Of a DNA stretch of 64,000 nucleotides, positions 26,886-36,100 are shown piece by piece (position 1 is the stretch's first letter; every line of letters begins with the position of its first letter). Source of the DNA: CAIVAT01 sp037133475. Its GTDB lineage: Bacteria > Bacteroidota > Bacteroidia > Bacteroidales > FEN-979. A program made the translations under genes and the position numbers. The notes beneath the pieces were generated by a model that saw only the letters and a program-made list of their open reading frames with translations, searched no databases and was not told where the DNA came from. The stretch covers positions 12,018 through 76,017 of the forward strand of contig JBAXOB010000019.1 in the NCBI GenBank assembly GCA_037133475.1, read 5' to 3'.

Positions 26886-29618
26886 TCAATCAGGCTTCAG
26901 GATCCTTCCCTGGTCATTGTCCTGTTCCGCTTTTTTTTCTCCTGCCGGAGCCTGGCCCGGTTCAACCGCACAGGCGTTCAATATGGATGAAGGTACAGGA
27001 TTGGCCCTGAGTTCAAAATCAAGTCCCTGGACCTGGTCTCCGTCGCGGTTCATTGCTATAACGAAGGGTATTGAAACCGGAGAAACAGAAAAATTCAGTT
27101 TGCTTAACTGCTCTGCATTTACCATGACCCGATAGGACCCGGGACCTAGGCCAAGAAAACTAAAATATCCGTCCGGCTCGGTAACCGTTCGCCCGTCGAG
27201 TGAGGAATCACTCCTGAAGAAAGAGACGATAATGCGTCCCTGCCCCGTTTTGCCGATTGCATTCGCAAGGTATACGGTTCCTGAAGCTTCACCAAGTACA
27301 GAAACCGGGACTTCCACCAGCTTAAACTGATTCGGGTCGACGGTAACACTGATGACTGGTTTTCGCACCTGCCATGCCACATTATCGAAACTGGAGCGGT
27401 CCGTTTCGATAAAATAACCTGTAAATGGTTCAAGATCAAATATACGAATGGAACTGTCCCTTTTGTCCTGTTCGATCCTGCCACCCGACATATGGATCGA
27501 CAGCCCCGAAACCCTTTCTTCACCAGGGTCCCGCTTTCCATTATTGTTCAGGTCAAGAAACGGCCGGATCACGATTCCTCCCTTACCAACCCCTGTGAGG
27601 TTACTGGCAACATAAAGTTTCGTTTTGCCATCGTACTGCAAACTGCCTCTCGCCGTCTCGACGAATGACGCATTCGTGTTACCGAGGTTTGCCGATGCAC
27701 TCGTCTGCGCAAATGGAAACACATACCTCAGGCCTACCTGGATATTCCGCAGGTTGATATCAAAATTGTTTTCATAGGATAATTTTAATGCCCCGTGATC
27801 AAAGATCTGCTTCTCGCACTCAACCTTAACAGAAACTATCCTTGAACTGCGGTAATCAAACTGGGCCTGGGGAGTTATGATTATCCTGGCAGGCAGCCTG
27901 AAGCCAAAGGAGAGGGCACTGTAAACATAAGGACGAACAGGGTTGTAAATCATGGCAATGGTGGTAAAATTTGCGCTTACACCGTAGGCGCAACCTGATA
28001 TCAGCAATTCGGAAGTGAGGTATTTCGACTGCTGCAGCGACATCTGGTCTATGGTAAACCTTACCAGGGAAGTAAACATGTTTTTATGTAACGGCATCGA
28101 TATCACTAATTTACGATCCTCAATCACACTGGTTAATATCGCCTTCTGATCCTGTTGAAATCTTGTATAATTAAAATCAAAATGCAGGTTGCAGGGCAAA
28201 CTGTAACTCAGTATGGACTTGAAGCGGATCCCTGGTGCATATTCACTGGTGACCAGCAATCCCGGGCCTATCCTGAGCGAAAAATTCAGGAATGGCATGA
28301 TGCTATGATGCGTAACCGACGAAAGGTATTCTGTTCCGATGCTGGCCGTCATATGATTGTTCAGCCCGTAATTCAGGATTGCCCTGGCGAAAGCACTATG
28401 ACGGCTGTCTTCCACCATTGCGGCAGAGACCAGGTACTCCAGCTTCTTTGACGGAAGGAAGTTAAAGGGGATACTGATATTCTGCTGGCGGGAGCGTTCT
28501 TCCCCCCAGGGGCCGTAAAACCGCAGCATGACCACTGAATTTCCGTAAACCAGGGGGACATCGAACGTGTAAAAACCCGATGCATCCGCTTTAAGGTAAT
28601 CGACCAGGACATTATTCACATAAAGTTCCACGCCCCATCCCGGCTGGGTATAGTCACTGATGGTGTAGCTGCCAAATGAACGCCGGTAGGTGGTTGGTGA
28701 ATTTGTAAACTGCACCCCTGCCAGTGATGAAACGATGGTAGAGGTGGCCTGAACGGGAATTTTCCCCAGCAATACCTGTCGCAGGAGGTGATTATCATTG
28801 TTGGCATAGTGCCAGAGATAAAATTGCTGTTTTTCATTAAACGGGCTGGCATTGCTGTAGTTCAAGGTAACATTTGCTTCTCCGCCGGCAATGACAGCTC
28901 CAAGTACCGCGTTCAGAAAAATGTTCCGGTTTCCCGGTGCCTCCTGGGTGCTGACAAACGCCCAGTCGGCCATGCCAAAATGGAATAACGGATACCTGCG
29001 GCCGATATTGGTATCGGCCTTTATCTCGTCCCGGATTCGCCGCAGGTTATGCCGCATCATGCTAAGTCTCAGTTCCCTGATCACCGGGAGTTCAACATTG
29101 GTTACCAGGATCGCAGATAAGGAGGCGAAATCGAAGTCGAACTTTAATCCGAAGACTTTCCCGAAATACTCTGATCTCAGGTAAAGGTTGGTTTCTGTCC
29201 TGATCAGGTCACCCGGAGTCAATGCAAAAGTTTTCCCATTGAACTGGATCCGGTTAAGTACCCTGTCAATTACATACAAAGCCTCCTTCCTGATAAAGAA
29301 ACCAGTTACCGAATCATATCCGGGTGAAGGAATATTGTCAATCTGTAAAAACGTGAAAAGTCCCGTAACTGGCAGGTATAATGCTTCGCCCTTCATATAA
29401 ACGCCTACATCTGCTACCCCTATCTGTGAAATTCTTAGCGAAATCTCCGTTTGCTCATACCCGGGTAGATCCTGGGTAAAACCATATTCAGGCATGATCA
29501 CCGCAAGAACCAGGCAAAAAGCAAGCACCAGCCTGATGAACCCTGTCACAAGCCTTGTTCCTGAAACGGATAGTGCTGCTTCCTCACCCGCCAGGGTGAG
29601 CCTTCCAATGGAGACCAT
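26886..29618 (-). CDS. Usher-like outer-membrane protein (chaperone-usher type) with SdrD-B-like and carboxypeptidase-regulatory-like C-terminal domains
   Basis: A 910-residue exported protein. After a long signal peptide (to ~residue 49), an N-terminal domain (~55-200) leads into a predicted barrel. Residues ~318-385 form the most diagnostic part: QPGWGVELYVNNVLV, ADASGFYTFDVPLVYGN and MLRFYGPWGEERS, the pattern of usher proteins around the plug domain. The rest of the barrel is rich in amphipathic strands (~395-680). The C-terminal ~200 residues hold a Ca-binding-like SdrD B motif (DLNNNGKRDPGEERVSG) and a carboxypeptidase-regulatory-like domain (TEPDGYFSFLGLGPGSYRV). It lies 9 bases downstream of a DUF4402 gene in the same operon as a PapD-like chaperone, which supports an usher role: gating and assembling subunits across the outer membrane. 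The usher family call is moderately strong, the substrates are inferred. Confidence 0.75.
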   Translation of the reverse strand: MVSIGRLTLAGEEAALSVSGTRLVTGFIRLVLAFCLVLAVIMPEYGFTQDLPGYEQTEISLRISQIGVADVGVYMKGEALYLPVTGLFTFLQIDNIPSPGYDSVTGFFIRKEALYVIDRVLNRIQFNGKTFALTPGDLIRTETNLYLRSEYFGKVFGLKFDFDFASLSAILVTNVELPVIRELRLSMMRHNLRRIRDEIKADTNIGRRYPLFHFGMADWAFVSTQEAPGNRNIFLNAVLGAVIAGGEANVTLNYSNASPFNEKQQFYLWHYANNDNHLLRQVLLGKIPVQATSTIVSSLAGVQFTNSPTTYRRSFGSYTISDYTQPGWGVELYVNNVLVDYLKADASGFYTFDVPLVYGNSVVMLRFYGPWGEERSRQQNISIPFNFLPSKKLEYLVSAAMVEDSRHSAFARAILNYGLNNHMTASIGTEYLSSVTHHSIMPFLNFSLRIGPGLLVTSEYAPGIRFKSILSYSLPCNLHFDFNYTRFQQDQKAILTSVIEDRKLVISMPLHKNMFTSLVRFTIDQMSLQQSKYLTSELLISGCAYGVSANFTTIAMIYNPVRPYVYSALSFGFRLPARIIITPQAQFDYRSSRIVSVKVECEKQIFDHGALKLSYENNFDINLRNIQVGLRYVFPFAQTSASANLGNTNASFVETARGSLQYDGKTKLYVASNLTGVGKGGIVIRPFLDLNNNGKRDPGEERVSGLSIHMSGGRIEQDKRDSSIRIFDLEPFTGYFIETDRSSFDNVAWQVRKPVISVTVDPNQFKLVEVPVSVLGEASGTVYLANAIGKTGQGRIIVSFFRSDSSLDGRTVTEPDGYFSFLGLGPGSYRVMVNAEQLSKLNFSVSPVSIPFVIAMNRDGDQVQGLDFELRANPVPSSILNACAVEPGQAPAGEKKAEQDNDQGRILKPD

Positions 29619-29627
29619 TGAATTTGA

Positions 29628-30152
29628 TTATTCCTGAATAAACATGATCGAAAATGAACCTGAATAGTGGCCGGGAGGGTTTGCAGGCAAATTGCCGATA
29701 TTCAGGGTGCCTCCCACCATTATCTGCATATTCCCCGGGGGGGCCACGTTAATGATAATGGGGTCCCTGGGATACGAATCTTCCAGGTGCAGCGTCATGG
29801 ACCCCCCGTTGCTTCCGGTCAAAACAGCATCTGGACCAAATAAAACATGAACGATGGTACCCGGATTGCCCTGTAGCCCGAAAATCGCCGGAAAATAAAG
29901 TTCTCCCTGGTTTACCAGGATAACGCCGCCGGTGGCAAAACGGGCACCCTGGGTCGAAACCGTCACCGTCCCACCTGAAAGTGTAAGGGCAAACGCCCCG
30001 AATGCCATATTCTGAAGAAAAAAAGCAGCCGTCGGCCGGGGAGGCATTTCCTGCGCCACTCCTTCAAACTGAATCATTAACAGCAGGACAACTACCAATC
30101 GATAACCAACCATCCTGCCCCACCGGGTTCGTGCTTTCTGCTTAGCCATCAT
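29628..30152 (-). CDS. DUF4402 pilin-like protein
   Basis: A 174-residue exported protein, signal peptide to about residue 34 (LVVVLLLMIQFEGVAQ). DUF4402 features are NMAFGAFAL near the N-terminus, GNPGTIVHVLFG mid-way, and the C-terminal GGTLNIGNLPANPPGHYSG then SFSIMFIQE. DUF4402 proteins are small beta-sandwich surface proteins often encoded beside periplasmic chaperones. Its ATG overlaps the stop of the giant beta-helix gene (ATGA) and its stop is 9 bases from the usher-like start, so it belongs to the same translationally coupled unit. It may be a minor or tip subunit, or an adaptor for the giant protein. An internal ATG at 30113 would give a shorter signal peptide. Confidence 0.75.
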   Translation of the reverse strand: MMAKQKARTRWGRMVGYRLVVVLLLMIQFEGVAQEMPPRPTAAFFLQNMAFGAFALTLSGGTVTVSTQGARFATGGVILVNQGELYFPAIFGLQGNPGTIVHVLFGPDAVLTGSNGGSMTLHLEDSYPRDPIIINVAPPGNMQIMVGGTLNIGNLPANPPGHYSGSFSIMFIQE

Positions 30153-33100
30153 TGGTTGTTTATAAATACCTTTTTTGAATAGGTCCCATTCACCGAGTAT
30201 AAGGTTACAACATAGATCCCCGTAGGTACAGTCATTTCCAACTCATGATACCCGGTACCCGAAAGCGGTTTTTCCAGCATCTTCTTTCCCAGTATATTAT
30301 ACACCTTAAGATCGGCATTATGGCCAGCCGGAAGGTTAACATAGGCAGATAGGTGGTTCCTGAAGCTGTAAACAAAAAATGACTTATCCTGCCCGGGTTG
30401 ATACCTGATATCATATTTGCTGAATACCACCGTAAACCGGTGTTCATATGTTCCCGGTTCCAAACGGATACGGTAGTCGGGATACAACGCCAGGTTCTGA
30501 TGAATCCCGGTTTCAGAATCAAAAAGATATACATAGATCCCGGAAGGCATGCGCAGCAGGTCATGCACACCAATATCCACCAGCCCCGTTTTCCTGATGA
30601 TTACACCCAGTCGAACGGTAGTGATACTGTCGGACGGATAGGGCAACCCTTTAATTGAAAAATTTTCAGAATCATCAGAAACCATAAATAAATTCGGAAC
30701 ATCTGGGTCAGTGTTCATCAGCTTTAGCGCATCAAGATTTTTATGGAAGGTCGTAGTTGCGTCAGGGTCAAAATAGATGACGACCGGATCCTCTGCGGCC
30801 GCCTCCTCCTCGAATTTCGCCGTTAACCGCAGCAACGGGCAGGTTATGACCGGGACATCCTTGTGAAAACCCGGAGACAGGTTGTTGATCCGGACTCCGT
30901 TGGTGAATATCAGCGTAGCCGCTACCGGGTACTGACCTCCCGAAACGTGGGTGAAAAAACCCTGCATGGCAGGAATGATATTATTTGCAACACCATCGCT
31001 TGATATTCCGTTTATATAGGTACTGTAGGTTCCGGAATACTGATCGGACACCCCCGCATTGAAATAATACAGTGCATCATCAACGTTATCCCGGATCCAA
31101 CCTGCCTGGGCATTCCAGTCGATGGGTGAAGGGTAAGGATTCCCGACCAGGTTGAATCCCTGGGTGAATGGTTTGTTACCGTTAAACATGGTGACGGGAA
31201 TCAGGTTGCCGTTATTGACCTCCCCCGATAATGCCAGGGTCACCGGTGACGACGCCGGGCCGAAGTTGGCGGCATAACCCTGCATCGGAACCAGAAGGCC
31301 TGCCGGGTTGGTATAGGTGACCCAACCGGTGAACATGCGGTTTTCATCATACATGTAAAAAGATGGAAAACCCGCCCCCAGGTTGATATAACTGCCGAAC
31401 TGACTGACCGTGGCAGCCTTGAATGCAGAGGTGAAATATTTATATCCGAAACCACGGGGCAGGTACCGTTGAATATTCAGATTTCCAATGACTTCACCCG
31501 CACCGGCACCGTCGATGAGGGCTGTGCGGGATGATCCCGAAAGCAAAGTCAGGTTCCCGTTGGCCTGGAAACTACCATTACACAAAAGGATCCCGTTCAG
31601 CGTTTGATCTGCGGATGAAACGGTAGTGATGCTGCCGTTGTTCACCGTTATGTTCTCGAATTGGGTCTTCGAAGATCCCCAAAGGGATTGCACCGTTCCT
31701 GAAAAAACAACAGTTCCTCCATTGTTGTTAAAGTAGCCGTTATTGATAAAATCCCTGGCAACGCTAAGCGTTCCGGCAGCAGGGGCTGTAAGTGTACGGC
31801 CATTGTTAACGGTTACCTTTCCAAACAAGGTGGCGGATGTCCCTCCTGCCAGTGTCGTGCCGTTGAATACGACCCCGCCGTCATTATGATGGAAAAGCCC
31901 GTTATTCATCCAATTCCCTGTTAAAACGAAATTATCATTCTGCATTCCCGTCAGAATCCCGCCGCCCCCGATGGTAAGATTGTTGAAGGTGGTCACATCA
32001 GCCCCGCTTATCGTGGTAGTGCCATTAAAACTGACTGTTCCTGAATTATGGTTAAAGACCCCGTTGTTCACCCAGTTTCCGGTTACACCCAGGGTGACAA
32101 GTGCCGGAGCTGTAAAAATTTTGGTTGAATTAATAACCAGGTTGTTGAGAACTGGTTGTACGATTCCGGAAAGAGTGGTGTTTCCATCGAATATAACGGT
32201 TCCGCCATTGTTGATAAAAACCCCGTCGTTTATCCAGTTGGCCGCAAGGATTAGTTTTGCGAACCCTGATGCCATAAGGGTTCCGGAGACCTGGTTGTAA
32301 AGGAGCCCGTTCACGGTAATGTCTGCGTCGGTCATCTGCTTGATGCCGGCACCCTTGACCGTCAAATTGTTATAGGTATTGAGATAGGGAAAAACTGCGG
32401 TTCCTGTGGCACAGTTCAGTTCAACAGTTCCCCCGCCGGTTGCAGTAAAACCGTTGTAAAAACCTGCAGGAAATACAAAAGAACCGGCTGCTGATGGGAT
32501 GAGCCTGATGGTTCCCGTCCCGGTAACTGTTCCCAAATCATGACCGACGGTATTTGTCAGGTCAAGCACCGAAGTTCCGTTGAGCGTGAGGCTGATTGAT
32601 TTACGCGCGTTGCCGTTGGTGCTGACCATGTGATTCGAAGCAATTACGACGGGCTCGCCCGTAGGGTACGATGATGCAGCCAGCCCGGCATGTTTGTTCA
32701 CTGCATCGGTCGACCATGTCGCATTTACATCCCAGTTCCCCGCCATAGGAACAGTACAGGTGGCATTCCTGCTATAGTAGGTCAGGACTGTGCCAAACTC
32801 TGTCGGCTGGCCTGCCGTGTAATCACCATCAATGACTGCAAGATTTCCGAAGGTGATAAGGTTGGTGGTGGTATTGATTGCAGTTCCGGAAGCCGGGCTG
32901 TCCCAGGCACCTGATGAATAGTTATACCGGTTACCGGCAAAGAGGCTTTCGGTGCCCTTTACATCCGATTGCACGTAGGTGTAATACTGGCTGATGGTGG
33001 TCCCCGAGAATCCGGCTTTGATGACATGCCAGTAAAAGGTCAGGATGTTGGTGCCGGTGCCGGTATTACAGGGATGTTGCGAATTGACCGGTATCATGGT

Positions 33101-36100
33101 GATCGTGCCGGGCAGCGTGGTAGCGGTAACATTCATCCTGGCCGGTGTATATTTCCCGGGCACGCCAACCGGAAAAGTAAAGTTCGTATTGGTCAACGCG
33201 GCATAGGATTTGCGGATGCCCGCATCACTGATCAACCCGTTGGTCCTGATGCAGCAGGTTACGGCAAAAACAGCAGGAACCAGCGCAACCACCGAAGTCG
33301 CCGGGGTAGCTGATAATATCAGGAGTTTGTTCCCGATATCCAGTAATTTCCCCTGAAATGTGAGAACACCGGTAACTTCGGTGACCGTGGTCATCCTTGT
33401 ATCAAATAATGAACTAAGGTATAGGTTGCCGAATTTACCGGCACCGTTTCCCGACAGGTACTGCACGGCAGGGCCGGCAAGCAGGATACGGCCATTGCCC
33501 GTGCTGGTATGGGTGGCTGAATTGTAAATGTCTCCCAAAACGGAAATCACAAAGCCCCCGTCGGACAATGTCCCGCCGGCAAGTGTAAGGTCACCGTTTA
33601 CCACCACGGTTGTCGTTGCGGCTGTTCCTCCCTGCAGGGTAACTGTCCCTCCCGGGAATATATTGTTGATCGCCAGCATGGCGAAATTAGTATGGTTTGC
33701 CGGGGTTCCTGTGATTACCTGATTGCCTGATGTTCCGTTGAAGGTGGTCAGTTGCATCAGCGACCCGGGCTGGAAGCCACCGGTATTTATGCCGGTTCCG
33801 CCATCGGTATTCAGGTTGGTTAGATTTCCTTTGATATATACATCAAGACTGTCAGCATTAAATACCGATGTCGCGCTGATGGTCAGATCGCCCTGGAGGG
33901 TAAGTTTGTTGACTGCCAGTGTGAGCTTTTTCGGGTAGGTCGTGCCATTGATTGTGATGCTGTAAAGCGGGATATTTGAATCGATTGTAAATCCGGTCAC
34001 CAGCGTATTTTCGGTAGCTGCATCCCCAAAAATGATCATGCCTCCGGTCACGGAAGCACTTCCGGGTCGTAAATAGAGGTCCCTGTAGGTGCTGCCTCCT
34101 CCCCTTACCAGGGTCAGGGTGCCCCCCGCCATATTAAAAATGCTGCCCGGATTCAGGATTTCCAGTTTGGCCCGGGTAGGTTGTCCGTTTCTTCCGTTAA
34201 TGATCACACTTCCATCCGACTGTGAAAATGCCAGGGATCCCAACCCGTTACTCATGCTGCGGCGTATCTGCCCGTTCACGAAGAGTGTCCCGCCCGTGAC
34301 GCTGATGGCCGGGAAGCCTGCACCGGAATATTCAATATCATTATTCACATTGTTTGCAGCACTCCCGACATAAATTCCGCCAGCCTTGACTTCAAGTACC
34401 CCCGACAGTAAAACATCAGCATCATCACTGGCAGATGTACCGACAAGGATAATACCGCCGCCGGCCGACAGGCAGGCCGTTGAAGGGATTTCCAGCGCCA
34501 TGGCAGCCACCGTGACCGTTAGAGCACTGGCCAGCCTGAAAGTTCCGTTGACAAGTGTCAGAGGCGCCGTGTTATTGCTGAAGGTAAAGGCGGTGGAACT
34601 GACTGTCAACAAACGGAGTGGGCTGGAACCCTTATTAACGGTAATGGAATAAAAATCAGTAAGCAACCCGGCACCAGAGATGGTGGCATCCGCATTGCCG
34701 GTAAAAACAGCATCACATTTTACAGTTGCATTCACGCTCAGGTCCAAGGCGCCGTTGTTGGTAATGCTTCCTCCTATCGACAGCACATTACTCACGGTGG
34801 CTCCTGAACTGCTCAGATTAAAAACGGCACCGCCCGCAATCGTCAGATTCCTGCCGACGGAGACCACCTGTGCCATATTATTCTGATAGAGCAGGTTGCC
34901 CGAATTTACCAACAGGTCGTTGTTCACCGTCAGGATATGCTCGCCGGCTGCATTTAATTTCACAAGGGCAGTGGATGAAACACCAGCGACCGTCATATTC
35001 CCCGATATTACCAGGTCGGCATTAGGCATGACAATAGAATACCCCGTGCCCGGCGATAAGATCAGGGAACAGTAATTTGAAACAAGTTGTGGATTTGACC
35101 CCTCTGAAAATACCGGCAATGTAAAATTCAATGCAACGGAATAATATTCGACAATGCCCCCGTTCAGGCCAAGGAAATTGCCGAAGTCTCCGGCTGGAAA
35201 TACGCATGCAGCCAACCTGGAGGAAATTCGCAGTTTACCGGTACTTCCCGGCAGGACATTGCCGAAATTGTTGCCGGTTGTGGTTCCAAGATCAAGGGCT
35301 GACCCCTGTTTCAATGATAAACTGCCTGAAAACGCACTGCCACTGGCAATGGTCACCACATGGTTATAGGTATTGCCATCCCCGATAAATACGGGATTGG
35401 CGGTACCCGGCACCTGGGTGGCGGCAATGCCGCCATATCCGGCATTAGACCATGTTGCAGCACTCCCCCAGAAACCGCTGGCCCGGCTATAAAAGGCTAA
35501 CACTGTTCCGAAAGCGTCCGGCTTACCGGCTGTATAATCTCCATAAAAATTATTTGTTGTTGGAAAGGTTATCTCATGGCTTGCTTCATTTACCAGGCTG
35601 ACATCATTAATCTGGTACCATGATGCCGGGTTATATACACCGGGAACATAAAGGATATTACCGGGCATTGTGCCATAATTAAAAACAAGTTTTACCGACC
35701 CGGGCTTTATGCCCGTGAAACCTGATTCTTCAACTTTCCAGTAATATTGCAGGCAAACAGTTCCTGTAACAAAAGGCTGTTGAAACGGGACCGGTTTGAC
35801 TGTGACCATGCCGTAGGTTACAGGGATCTTCCGCACCTGGATCGTTGCCGGTGTATAATATATTCCACTGCCTACAGGAAATACAAAGGCGGCCGTATCG
35901 GAATAAACCCTTCTGACACCACCGTCGGATGCTGCTCCTGAAGTGGTAATAAAACGGGATGGCCCCATTGTCCCGGCAACAGTTGCCAGTGTTTTCAGAG
36001 TCAACTGATACTTCGACAGGCTGAAAAGCCGGTCGTTTGCCAGGGTCAGCACACCGGTTACCGTAATATCGGCCCCTAGTGAAACCTGCATCGAAGCCGG

